From Aquimarina rhabdastrellae (GTDB lineage Bacteria; Bacteroidota; Bacteroidia; Flavobacteriales; Flavobacteriaceae): 64,000 nucleotides of DNA. Numbering within the stretch: the stretch's first letter is position 1; each line of letters starts with the position of its first letter. The translations under genes and the position numbers were made by a program. This document shows, in pieces, positions 39,922 through 47,712 of this stretch. The stretch lies in contig CANDNT010000003.1 of NCBI GenBank assembly GCA_947387485.1, positions 1 to 64,000 on the forward strand. The letters run 5' to 3'. Under the pieces are notes generated by a model, which worked only from the letters and a program-made list of their open reading frames with translations, had not been told where the DNA came from and did no database searches.

Positions 39922-41856
39922 ATGACCTTTTTAAAACATCTTTTATTGAGTCTATTCTGTTTGGGTGTAGTGATTACAGCCAACGCTCAATCTATACTAG
40001 AACGTTTAGAAAGTGATCAAATATTACAAGCACATCGCCATCTTAATACTTCAAAAGATTCTATTTCGTATACGATATTACATCACCTATTAAAAACTTC
40101 TACATTATATAATACAAAGGTTAAGTCTTATACTCAACTAGCGCAGTATTTTTTGACAAAAGAGATCATAGATTCTACTTTATTCTATAATCATAAAGCC
40201 GAGCAAATATTACTATCTCACCCCAAAGATACTTTACGTTATGGGAGGCTTTCCAGAATCTATAACATTAATGCTATAACAACTAGTCAAAAAGGTTTAT
40301 TAGATGAGACTGTTTCTTGGCATCTTAAAGGGATAGAGGTTGCACAAAAAGGCAATGATACCTATATGATAGTTTATCATAAACATGGTCTTGCCAATGC
40401 CTATAGAGCTCAAAAAAAGTTTGATCAAGCCCTTACTTTATTTGAAGAATGTCTCCAAAGTAAACATACACAACTAATTTATGCTAGTCATCTTAATATC
40501 GGTGCTATTCTTGCAGAACAACATTTGTTGTCAGAGGCCAATAGTCATTATCAAATGGCATTAACATTATGCAAAACTTCTGGAGATATCAAATGCATGA
40601 TTACAGCTTATCTTAATATAGGTAGTACTCTAGCAGAAGAGCAACGCATTAATGAAGCTTTAGTGTATTATGATCTTAGTAAAAAACTAGCTATCGAACA
40701 CGGATTTTTAAAAAGTCTATACTTAGCTAAAATTCATATTGCCCAAGCATTGATTAAACGTAAAAACTTTCGTAAAGCCGAATCTCTATTTTTAGAAATA
40801 CTTCAAGAAGTCAAAGATCATGAATTCTTTGATATCACTCAATCTGTTTACCATCACTTATTAGATTTATACACAGAACTCAATCAACATAAAAAAGCAT
40901 ATGAGTTTCTTATAAAGAAAACAACTCTAGAAGATTCTCTCAAAAAAATACAACAACTTGACGAAATCCAAGAACTGGAGATCAAATATCACTCGTTACG
41001 AAAAGAAAAAGAAATTGTTATTCTAAAAAAAGATCAAGAACTTCAATCTACTGCATTAAGTAAACAAAAAGACATTAATACTATTATTCTTATAGCTTCT
41101 TTGATCACCTTGTGTTCTATTATTATACTCTTAATTGTCTATTATCAAAAATTACGAGCTCAAAATTTATTACATACTAAACAAAAAGAGATCAATACTC
41201 AAAACATTACTTCTCTTTTAAAAGAACAAGAACTCAATTTAATAAAAGCTTCGGTACAAGGACAACATATAGAACGTAAACGAATTGCTCAAGAATTACA
41301 CGATAGTATTGGTGGCAATCTTGCTGCTATTAAGTTACAATTTAGTACTATTAATACTTCTTCTCAAGATTACTCTTATATCTATAAACAAATTGATGAC
41401 ACTTATGAACTCGTACGTAGTTTATCTCATAACCTATTTCCAAAAAAGATAAAATCTCATCAATTTCTTATTCTTATTAAAGAATACCTTCAAAATATAG
41501 GTAATGCTAGTCATATCACAATTCATTTACATGCGTATCCAGAAATTGAGATCAATACATTAGATCAAGAACTACAACAAGAACTCTTTACCATCTTACA
41601 AGAGTTGTTAACCAATACTATTAAACATGCCGAAGCTTCTACAGTTGATATACATCTTCATTTAATTGAAGAAAGAATCAATATCCTCTTTGAAGACAAT
41701 GGAAAAGGTTTTAATTTTGAAACTACTACTTCTGGTATTGGTTTATCCAATATCAAAAGTAGGTTACATTATCTCAATGGTACAATACATATAGATTCTC
41801 ATCCTAAACGAGGCTCTATCATCAATATTGAACTGCCTTTAAAACCTAATACATGA
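39922..41856 (+). CDS. TPR-containing sensor histidine kinase (HisKA_3), copy 2
   Basis: A 644-residue paralogue of the preceding kinase with the same domain order: signal peptide (GVVITANAQ), TPRs, coiled coil, membrane helix (~388-408), His460 in AQELHDSIGG, and an ATPase domain with LTNTIKHAE and FEDNGKGFN. I start at the ATG 39922; a TTG at 39916 also lies in frame. The divergence is moderate, with the kinase core best conserved and the sensor part least. The stop overlaps the response regulator start by 4 bp (ATGA), a sign of translational coupling. Confidence 0.93.
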   Translation: MTFLKHLLLSLFCLGVVITANAQSILERLESDQILQAHRHLNTSKDSISYTILHHLLKTSTLYNTKVKSYTQLAQYFLTKEIIDSTLFYNHKAEQILLSHPKDTLRYGRLSRIYNINAITTSQKGLLDETVSWHLKGIEVAQKGNDTYMIVYHKHGLANAYRAQKKFDQALTLFEECLQSKHTQLIYASHLNIGAILAEQHLLSEANSHYQMALTLCKTSGDIKCMITAYLNIGSTLAEEQRINEALVYYDLSKKLAIEHGFLKSLYLAKIHIAQALIKRKNFRKAESLFLEILQEVKDHEFFDITQSVYHHLLDLYTELNQHKKAYEFLIKKTTLEDSLKKIQQLDEIQELEIKYHSLRKEKEIVILKKDQELQSTALSKQKDINTIILIASLITLCSIIILLIVYYQKLRAQNLLHTKQKEINTQNITSLLKEQELNLIKASVQGQHIERKRIAQELHDSIGGNLAAIKLQFSTINTSSQDYSYIYKQIDDTYELVRSLSHNLFPKKIKSHQFLILIKEYLQNIGNASHITIHLHAYPEIEINTLDQELQQELFTILQELLTNTIKHAEASTVDIHLHLIEERINILFEDNGKGFNFETTTSGIGLSNIKSRLHYLNGTIHIDSHPKRGSIINIELPLKPNT

Positions 41857-42497
41857 AATACAACCTGATTATTGTAGACGATCACAAAATGTTTTTAGAT
41901 GGACTCATTAGTATTCTTGATGCAGAAAGTGATTATCATATTCTCCTTACTGCCAAAGATGGCGAACACATTGTTAAGTATCAAGAAATCAATCCCGATG
42001 AGAAAATCGATTTGGTGATCACAGATATTTCTATGCCTAAGGTTGATGGTATTACACTTAATAAAATCCTTAAAAGTAAAAATCCAGCTATCAAAACATT
42101 AGTAGTAAGCATGCATAGTGATGCCAATATGATTGATACGCTTATCGAAAATGATGTCGACGGTTATGTACCTAAAAATGCCGAGAAACAAGAATTACTT
42201 TCTGCTATTACAACTATTTTAAGCGGAGAAAAATATTTCTCTAGAGATATTAAAGAAATCTACCTAGAAAATAAATTTGCTAAGAAAAAAGAGAATGTTG
42301 TAAAGCTTACCAAAAGAGAAATAGATGTGATTAGTCTAATCGCTCAAGAATATACTACACAAGAAATAGCTGACCAATTATTTTTAAGTAAACACACTAT
42401 AGAAAGTTATCGTAAAAATCTGATTGCAAAACTCAATGTACGTAATCTTGCCGGATTGACTAAATACGCATTAAAAATGGGATATATCGAAGCTTAA
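41853..42497 (+). CDS. response regulator, NarL/FixJ (LuxR-type HTH) family
   Basis: A 214-residue regulator. The receiver domain has acidic D9/D10, phosphoacceptor D58 (in VITDISMP) and the late Lys in GYVPKNA. The DNA-binding domain is the LuxR HTH: LTKREIDVISLIAQEYTTQE, then IADQLFLSKHTIESYRKNLI. It is coupled to the upstream kinase by an ATGA overlap and is the only regulator for two kinases in this operon. Confidence 0.95.
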   Translation: MKYNLIIVDDHKMFLDGLISILDAESDYHILLTAKDGEHIVKYQEINPDEKIDLVITDISMPKVDGITLNKILKSKNPAIKTLVVSMHSDANMIDTLIENDVDGYVPKNAEKQELLSAITTILSGEKYFSRDIKEIYLENKFAKKKENVVKLTKREIDVISLIAQEYTTQEIADQLFLSKHTIESYRKNLIAKLNVRNLAGLTKYALKMGYIEA

Positions 42498-42528
42498 ATA
42501 TTAACTCATTATCCTTAAAACACCATAT

Positions 42529-42562
42529 AACACTGCTAAAAATAGCAGTGTTTTCTTTTTTT
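42529..42562 (+). terminator. terminator of the namZ-kinase-regulator operon
   Basis: AACACTGCTA (42529-42538) pairs with TAGCAGTGTT (42543-42552), with a 4-nt loop and a long T-rich tail, 31 bp after the regulator stop. Confidence 0.88.
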
Positions 42563-42745
42563 AATTATAATGTTCCAACACCTACAGAAATTTCCCTCCC
42601 TGAAAACGGGGGCTGTATTTTCACTACAAAGGGTGTTCCATAGCTTTTACTATTGAAGCATCTTTGTCATGTAATTAATTCTAAAGCAAATCAGAATTAA
42701 TCTTAACTCAAAAAATCAAATATCCATAATTAAAAAACAACTATC

Positions 42746-43168
42746 ATGACTTGGGGACTATCATTAATATTATTAAGTATCATCGCTGTACCTTCATTAT
42801 TATTAGCTAAAAAACCTAACGCAAAAGAACTTTTAGAAAAAATTGAACCTTATCAAGGTTGGATTGGTTTAGTATTTTGTTTTTGGGGAGTATGGGGAAT
42901 CATTACTTCAATACTTAATCTAGGATGGCTTACCAATTATCCTATTTGGTGGATCACTTTACTAGCTGGTAATATTATCCAAGCTTTATTAGGTTTTATG
43001 TTAGGATTTGGTATGATTAACAAAATGATCTTAAGTAAAAATGAAGCTGCCAAAGAAAAAGCAGATCAATTAAGAGCAAAACTTGCTCCTAAACAAGGTA
43101 AATTAGGAATTGCTGGAATTGCTGTGGGGGCATGGATGATTGTAGCTTCTTTCTTGTTTTTTGTATAA
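42746..43168 (+). CDS. small multispanning membrane protein of unknown function
   Basis: A 140-residue protein, not assigned to a family with confidence. It has about four membrane segments (~4-20, ~36-58, ~65-88 and ~118-139), a Lys-rich amphipathic loop ([20 protein letters not shown]), and a repeat-like sequence ([14 protein letters not shown] and [14 protein letters not shown]), suggesting two related halves. It precedes the zinc-ribbon and LipL32-like genes but is separated from them by a terminator. Confidence 0.75.
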   Translation: MTWGLSLILLSIIAVPSLLLAKKPNAKELLEKIEPYQGWIGLVFCFWGVWGIITSILNLGWLTNYPIWWITLLAGNIIQALLGFMLGFGMINKMILSKNEAAKEKADQLRAKLAPKQGKLGIAGIAVGAWMIVASFLFFV

Positions 43169-43183
43169 AACAATATAACTCAT

Positions 43184-43264
43184 AATTCGGTAGAAAATCA
43201 GTAGTGTTATGCCCTTATTCATATATACTGATTGTTATGACGACAATCACTACCGAATTTTTTA
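43184..43264 (+). terminator. branched terminator/structured RNA after the small membrane protein
   Basis: An outer 10-bp stem AATTCGGTAG/CTACCGAATT (43184-43193 with 43250-43259) encloses AATCAGTA/TACTGATT (43197-43204 with 43226-43233) and ATTGT/ACAAT (43232-43236 with 43244-43248, sharing two bases with the second stem), followed by six T. It reads as a branched hairpin with a T tail: either a terminator or a structured RNA ending in one. Confidence 0.65.
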
Positions 43265-43314
43265 TAACATCTCACTTTATGAATTTTCATATAGTATGTT
43301 AGTTAGTTGAATCT

Positions 43315-43349
43315 AAGGGAAGGCTATCCTTCTATATCCTTCCCTTTTA
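43315..43349 (+). promoter_or_regulatory. hairpin with T-rich tail in the leader of the zinc-ribbon gene
   Basis: AAGGGAAGG (43315-43323) pairs with CCTTCCCTT (43338-43346), followed by TTATTT, ending only 16-18 nt before the ATG at 43365. No promoter fits in between, so a transcript of this gene must cross the hairpin; an attenuator is possible. Confidence 0.55.
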
Positions 43350-43364
43350 TTTAAAAATAATATC

Positions 43365-43721
43365 ATGATTATTTTCGGAATTCGCGGCTCAAAAATTCAT
43401 CCATTAAAATTAAAACAAGGACATTGTCCTCATTGCGCTACAACTAATAATATGTGGGTACTGGGACATCGCAATTACTTTCATATTTTTTGGATTCCTA
43501 TTTTTCCTCTATGGAAACAATTGTATGCAACTTGTGATCACTGCAAAGGCGTTTTTGAAAAATATAAGTTAAAAGATCCTTTATTACTTAACGAATTTAT
43601 GAGTTCGCAAAAAGAACTCCGAACCACAAAATGGTATCTATTTACAGGAAGCATTCTTATGTTATTAGCAATTTTTTCTGTCATCATAATTGCTATAGCA
43701 CAATATAAATATACAACCTAA
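43365..43721 (+). CDS. zinc-ribbon membrane protein
   Basis: A 118-residue protein. An N-terminal zinc ribbon has CPHC at residues ~21-24 and CDHC at ~53-56 around the conserved NYFHIFWIPIFPLWK, typical of the zinc-ribbon-15 type. A single membrane helix follows at ~91-113. The C-terminus is outside or in the lumen, depending on orientation. Function unknown; the leader holds a hairpin. Confidence 0.8.
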   Translation: MIIFGIRGSKIHPLKLKQGHCPHCATTNNMWVLGHRNYFHIFWIPIFPLWKQLYATCDHCKGVFEKYKLKDPLLLNEFMSSQKELRTTKWYLFTGSILMLLAIFSVIIIAIAQYKYTT

Positions 43722-43786
43722 TCATTATTCTTCTCATAGAAGAATAAATCAAACCTGTGTCAACAACCAAAATCAAAAATTATTCA

Positions 43787-44470
43787 ATGAAAACAAAAAT
43801 TTTAGCATTGCTTTGCATTTTTGCATTAGGAGTTACTTTTAATGGAAATGCACAAAAATTAAAGAAATTCGGAAGCTCAATCGAAAAGAAAATCGGACCA
43901 AAAACAATTAAAGTTCCTTATACAGACGTAATTACTTATGCTGGTTATGCCAGTCCAGGTAACGAAGATGAAGTTAAGGATGGAAAAAAATTCTATTACA
44001 TCTATGTATGGGTTCCTGCTGTTGCTCCAGAAATAGGAGTACGTATGATGTCTCCTGTGGGAAAAACTAAATTAAAGAAAGCTATTGTATCTGAAGCTTA
44101 TGAAGCAAACAAAGGTTCTAAAGATTACTTTGATACGTATATCACACTTGAACGTTCTGATATTACAAGCAAGGACAATATCTCTGAAGATGCTGTAAAA
44201 AGTGCTAATTGGACAACACTAGCTCGTAATGATGATAGTGGTGAAATGCCTAAAATCCCTAGCGGAAGAAAATACAATTCACTATTGCGTTATAAGAGTC
44301 AAGTAGGTAATCCTACTAAAGCATTGACAGTAGGACTTTACCGTATAGGTTTTACTACTTTTAAAAAAGGTGAAGTAAAAGGAACATTCTTAGCAGAAGT
44401 TGCTGCACCGGTTAAATTACCAGGTGTAGTCATGGCCAAAACCATAGCAGAATTAAAGAAAGGGTTATAA
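43787..44470 (+). CDS. LipL32-family secreted surface protein
   Basis: A 227-residue protein. The ATG at 43787 gives a clean Sec signal peptide (cut after NGNA); a GTG ten codons earlier is rejected. The mature part aligns by eye with Leptospira LipL32: PYTDVITYAGYASPG, GKKFYYIYVWVPAVAPEIGV then RMMSPVGK, FDTYITLERS, KYNSLLRYK and GLYRIGFTTFKKGEVKGTF each have near-identical counterparts in LipL32. LipL32 is the main surface lipoprotein of pathogenic Leptospira. Here there is no lipobox, so the protein is soluble or held otherwise. Function unknown. Confidence 0.85.
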   Translation: MKTKILALLCIFALGVTFNGNAQKLKKFGSSIEKKIGPKTIKVPYTDVITYAGYASPGNEDEVKDGKKFYYIYVWVPAVAPEIGVRMMSPVGKTKLKKAIVSEAYEANKGSKDYFDTYITLERSDITSKDNISEDAVKSANWTTLARNDDSGEMPKIPSGRKYNSLLRYKSQVGNPTKALTVGLYRIGFTTFKKGEVKGTFLAEVAAPVKLPGVVMAKTIAELKKGL

Positions 44471-44506
44471 TATTATAACACCGTCATAAGATGACACTTG
44501 GGTTGA

Positions 44507-44543
44507 GTACCTGCCTACAAGTTCGATTACTTGAGGCAGGTAC
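44507..44543. repeat. long hairpin downstream of the LipL32-like gene
   Basis: GTACCTGCCT (44507-44516) and AGGCAGGTAC (44534-44543) continue inward as CAAGT/ACTTG after one bulged A, making a ~15-bp stem with a 6-nt loop. No T run follows, so it is either a stability element of the LipL32-like mRNA, a bidirectional terminator of low strength, or a REP-like element. No second copy was seen in the window. Confidence 0.65.
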
Positions 44544-44626
44544 ATTGGTTTGCAAAAAATTTATTATCAACGCATCAATAATAAAATCATTTAAGCAGTT
44601 CAACCACTACTTAATATTGTTAATAG

Positions 44627-45262
44627 CTATGATTCGATAGCTTTTGTAAATACATATAATAATTCGGTTGCGATTTGTAAACTTCTCTCCTCATACTTAT
44701 CTGCTTGTTCTGGAGTTCCATCAAAAGCTTTTGGATCTTCATAAGTAATCGGAATTCGCTTCTCTGCTCCTGCTATAAATGGACATCCACCATCTGCTTG
44801 TGAACAAGTCATAATCGCTGCAAATGCCGATTGAGGATTAAACGTCGCTCCATACTCTTTTGAAAAACCTATAATAGGATGTGCATTTTCTGTATACTTT
44901 ATTGCATAAATAGGATTCGTACTAGCAGCTATAGTTGTTATCAAAAAACCTGATTTCTTTAAGGTTTCTACTACCATAGGATACATTGCTGTAGCTTCAG
45001 TCCCACCAGAATAGCAAAACACTTCTCTAACTCCCAAATATGCTGCTATTGTTTGTGCCCATATTTGTGATAAATGACTTCTACGAGAATTATGAGTACA
45101 AATAAAATTTAATCTAATCTCTTCTTTATTGGCTACTTTTTCACGTATAAAATCTATCAAAGGCTGTAACGTTTCTTTACGCTCTTGAGTAATGGTTTCT
45201 ATATTCAATCCTTCGATTACAGATTCTATTGCAGTATAAACAGGCATTGTAACTGTTTTCAT
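44627..45262 (-). CDS. arsenate reductase-like low-molecular-weight phosphatase
   Basis: A 211-residue protein of the LMW-PTP fold used by thioredoxin-coupled arsenate reductases. The P-loop is CTHNSRRS (Cys55, Arg61), the acid loop is in ITYEDPKAF, and redox-type cysteines occur in CSQADGGCPF. The N-terminus has about 45 extra residues compared with ArsC of Staphylococcus. Last gene of an ArsR/DUF6428 operon. Arsenate reduction is likely; a phosphotyrosine phosphatase is the alternative. Confidence 0.85.
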   Translation of the reverse strand: MKTVTMPVYTAIESVIEGLNIETITQERKETLQPLIDFIREKVANKEEIRLNFICTHNSRRSHLSQIWAQTIAAYLGVREVFCYSGGTEATAMYPMVVETLKKSGFLITTIAASTNPIYAIKYTENAHPIIGFSKEYGATFNPQSAFAAIMTCSQADGGCPFIAGAEKRIPITYEDPKAFDGTPEQADKYEERSLQIATELLYVFTKAIES

Positions 45263-45280
45263 TATTTTAGGTTATTACAA

Positions 45281-45748
45281 TTAGCAACAATTTGAACTAG
45301 GGTCACAACATGATGTTTGTTGTAATTCTGATAGTCTTACTCTTGGTTTTTCTTCTGGAATACCACACTTATCTTTGGCCAAACAATCTGTTTGTTTTGT
45401 TGCCAACAAGAAATTAACTCCGTCAAACTCCAATCCAAATTTTCCTATCGTTTCTGCTTGATATTCTACTTCGATCTCTAGATCTTCTAATCCTAAAACC
45501 TTTTCTGATAATTCAATGATATTCAATAATTTTTCTGGATGTAGTCTGTGATCATAATCATTAGCATTCCATAACTGGAAATTGATAACTTCTTCATTAC
45601 GTACTGTACCTCCACAATCAATAAAGTTTTTGGTAATCTTTCCTACCTCTGTCACGTGAAAATGATTTGGTACTAATTCGCCATTAGGCAATTGAAATCC
45701 TATTTGTGTCAACTGTTGTAACACTTGTTTTACTTCTGATAGTTTCAT
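45281..45748 (-). CDS. DUF6428 family protein with Cys-rich tail
   Basis: A 155-residue protein of the family usually found between ArsR and the phosphatase in Flavobacteriia. It ends TSCCDPSSNCC, five cysteines in the last eleven residues, and has two further cysteines at ~122-127 (TDCLAKDKC). The cysteines suggest metalloid binding. The molecular role is not established. Confidence 0.78.
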   Translation of the reverse strand: MKLSEVKQVLQQLTQIGFQLPNGELVPNHFHVTEVGKITKNFIDCGGTVRNEEVINFQLWNANDYDHRLHPEKLLNIIELSEKVLGLEDLEIEVEYQAETIGKFGLEFDGVNFLLATKQTDCLAKDKCGIPEEKPRVRLSELQQTSCCDPSSNCC

Positions 45749-45796
45749 CCTTTTATTGCTTTATTGCTATTTTACGATTAATAGATTCAAATTTTT

Positions 45797-46126
45797 TTAG
45801 CAACATTGTGTCGCTTTTAAATCTTGATCCAGAAATGCCGTCATAATTGTTTTCATTGCACCCCATTTTTCCATATCGATACAATAACAAACACTAGTAC
45901 CTTCTACATTTCCTTTTATTAATCCTAGATTTTTTAATTCTTTTAAATGTTGCGATATTGTAGGTTGTGCTAGACCTATTTCGTTTACAAGATCACCGCA
46001 AATACATGTATTGATTTTAAACAAATGCTGTAAAATCGCTACACGAGCTGGATGAGCAAATGCTTTTGCTAGAACTGCAATTTCATTTTGCTCTTTTGTA
46101 AACATTTCTGATTTAGCTAATCCCAT
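45797..46126 (-). CDS. ArsR/SmtB family metalloregulator
   Basis: A 109-residue winged-helix repressor. The recognition helix is LAQPTISQHLKELKNLGLI, preceded by AHPARVAILQHLFKINTCIC with Cys41 and Cys43 at the start of the DNA-binding helix, as in As(III)-sensing ArsR, plus Cys80/Cys82 and a C-terminal CC. It begins the operon ArsR-DUF6428-phosphatase and probably represses it. The related motif upstream of both arsR and the DUF6428 gene may be its operator. Confidence 0.92.
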   Translation of the reverse strand: MGLAKSEMFTKEQNEIAVLAKAFAHPARVAILQHLFKINTCICGDLVNEIGLAQPTISQHLKELKNLGLIKGNVEGTSVCYCIDMEKWGAMKTIMTAFLDQDLKATQCC

Positions 46127-46141
46127 ATCTTTAATTGTTTC

Positions 46142-46156
46142 ATTGCAATATTACGA
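46142..46156. promoter_or_regulatory. candidate ArsR operator
   Basis: ATTGCAATATTACGA, a near-palindrome, lies 16-30 bp before arsR. A closely related sequence, ATTGCTATTTTACGA, lies at about 45762-45776, 14-28 bp before the DUF6428 gene. Repetition ahead of two genes of one metal operon suggests two operator sites. Inference only. Confidence 0.5.
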
Positions 46157-46204
46157 TGAAAGATTTAAACAACCTAAACTTTAACTATTTATTTTTTAAT
46201 TCTT

Positions 46205-46732
46205 TTATTTCCTTCTCTTCTTAGTATTCTTATCATGAGTAGTTTCCATCAATGCTTTCATCTTCTCTACTATATTATATGTAGCAGGACACATTGCAAC
46301 ATTCCTAATCGTTAAGTTTGTTATTTGATGAAACTTTTTGCGATCTGTATGCGGATATTCTCGACATGCTTTAGGCCTTACATCATAAATCAAGCAATAA
46401 TTATCTGTATCCAAAAATGCACATGGTGTTTGTTGCAATACTAGATCTCCATCTTCGTCTGTTCTTAAATACTGCGTTTCAAATTGATGCGACTTCATTT
46501 TTAAGTGTTTTGCTATACGATCCACATCTTTGGGCGTAAACAATGGCCCCGTAGTCTTACAACAATTAGCACATTCTAGACAATTCGTCGCTTCAAATTC
46601 TTCATCATGTAATTCTTGCATCATTTGATCAAGATGCTTTGGTGGCTTTTTTTTAAGTTTTGCAAAGAATCTTTTATTCTCGTTATGCTTATCTTTGGCC
46701 AGTGCTGGCAAATTATTTATAAAATCTTGCAT
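46205..46732 (-). CDS. YkgJ family cysteine-cluster protein
   Basis: A 175-residue protein with the YkgJ pattern: CLECANCCKTTGP, then CAFLD...YCLIYDVRPKACREYP, expected to bind a zinc or iron-sulphur centre. The ATG at 46732 (MQDFINNLPALA) is chosen; a longer reading to 46807 would overlap the divergent methyltransferase. A -7 box (TATCTTTG, 46737-46744) ends 4 bp before this ATG, so the mRNA may be leaderless. Function unknown. Confidence 0.85.
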   Translation of the reverse strand: MQDFINNLPALAKDKHNENKRFFAKLKKKPPKHLDQMMQELHDEEFEATNCLECANCCKTTGPLFTPKDVDRIAKHLKMKSHQFETQYLRTDEDGDLVLQQTPCAFLDTDNYCLIYDVRPKACREYPHTDRKKFHQITNLTIRNVAMCPATYNIVEKMKALMETTHDKNTKKRRK

Positions 46733-46736
46733 ATTG

Positions 46737-46744
46737 CAAAGATA
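46737..46744 (-). promoter_or_regulatory. -7 box of the YkgJ-like gene
   Basis: TATCTTTG, an exact TANNTTTG match, ends 4 bp from the ATG at 46732, so transcription should begin at or very near the start codon. A -33 TTTG is not evident. Confidence 0.55.
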
Positions 46745-46757
46745 GACAACTATACTC

Positions 46758-47471
46758 ATGAATACAGATATTTTTGGTAAGGCTATTACAGACTTTTTTA
46801 ATGACAAGTACAGTGAAGATATTACTGTACAATCTCCAGATTTTGATGACGATCAAATTCCTATTCCTTATTTGTTTAGGTCATATGACGAAATGCCTCT
46901 TATTGAACAAAAAGCACTGGATTTATCATACGGTACTGTACTCGATGTAGGTTGCGGTGCGGGAAGCCATAGCCTTTATTTACAAAATGAAAAGCAACTT
47001 AAGGTTACAGCCATAGATATTTCTGAAGGTGCTATTGCTATCTGTAAACAACGTGGTATTCAAGTCGCTCAATCACAAGACTTTTTTAAACATCAAGAGC
47101 AACGTTATGATACGTTGTTATTTTTAATGAATGGTAGTGGTATCATGGGAAAACTTGGTCATATTGATCATTTCTTTAGTCATGTTAAATCGTTATTAGC
47201 TCCAGGTGGACAAATTCTTATTGATTCTTCTGATATTCTATATTTATTTGAAGATGAAGAAACAGGAGAATACTGGGTCGATCTCACTCAAGGTTATTAT
47301 GGCGAAATGCAATACCGTTTAAAATACGAAAATGAAACCTCGGATTGGTTTGATTGGTTATTTATTGATTATAACACTTTACAGAATGCCGCAAACAGTA
47401 ATGGTTTTTTATGCGAACTTATAGTTGAAGGAGAACATAACGATTATTTAGCTAAGCTTACACTGGCGTAA
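46758..47471 (+). CDS. class I SAM-dependent methyltransferase
   Basis: A 237-residue enzyme. The SAM loop is VLDVGCGAGSHSLYL, motif II is TAIDISEGAIAICK and a later LLAPGGQILIDSSD fits motif III. The substrate is unknown. It is divergent from the YkgJ-like gene (25 bp between start codons) and followed by a hairpin terminator. Confidence 0.9.
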   Translation: MNTDIFGKAITDFFNDKYSEDITVQSPDFDDDQIPIPYLFRSYDEMPLIEQKALDLSYGTVLDVGCGAGSHSLYLQNEKQLKVTAIDISEGAIAICKQRGIQVAQSQDFFKHQEQRYDTLLFLMNGSGIMGKLGHIDHFFSHVKSLLAPGGQILIDSSDILYLFEDEETGEYWVDLTQGYYGEMQYRLKYENETSDWFDWLFIDYNTLQNAANSNGFLCELIVEGEHNDYLAKLTLA

Positions 47472-47624
47472 CTCTTTAAATTTTAATCAAAAAACAAATG
47501 CCTATTGCTATCCATTAGAAATTTAAAGTGAATGTAAAAAAAGCGTTATTAGTATATACCATAACAATAAAAACTAATTGATCTAGTTTATATTATAGCT
47601 TTTTGGACGGAATCTAAAGGTCAA

Positions 47625-47667
47625 AAAGAAATCCCAAAAACAATTACAATTTGTCTTTGGGATTCTT
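47625..47667. terminator. terminator between methyltransferase and amidohydrolase
   Basis: AAAGAAATCCCAAA pairs with TTTGGGATTCTTT with one bulge; A and T runs flank it. It serves the convergent methyltransferase and amidohydrolase genes. Confidence 0.65.
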
Positions 47668-47712
47668 TATTTCTTACACTAATTAATAAACTCGTTTAAT
47701 ACTTTAGTTTAT

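Noticed and set aside
43757..43786. GTG start for the LipL32-like protein
   Set aside because: It would place ten charged/polar residues before an otherwise clean signal peptide starting MKTKIL.
46733..46807. Longer N-terminus for the YkgJ-like protein
   Set aside because: It would overlap the start of the divergent methyltransferase, and a promoter box lies between the two candidate starts.
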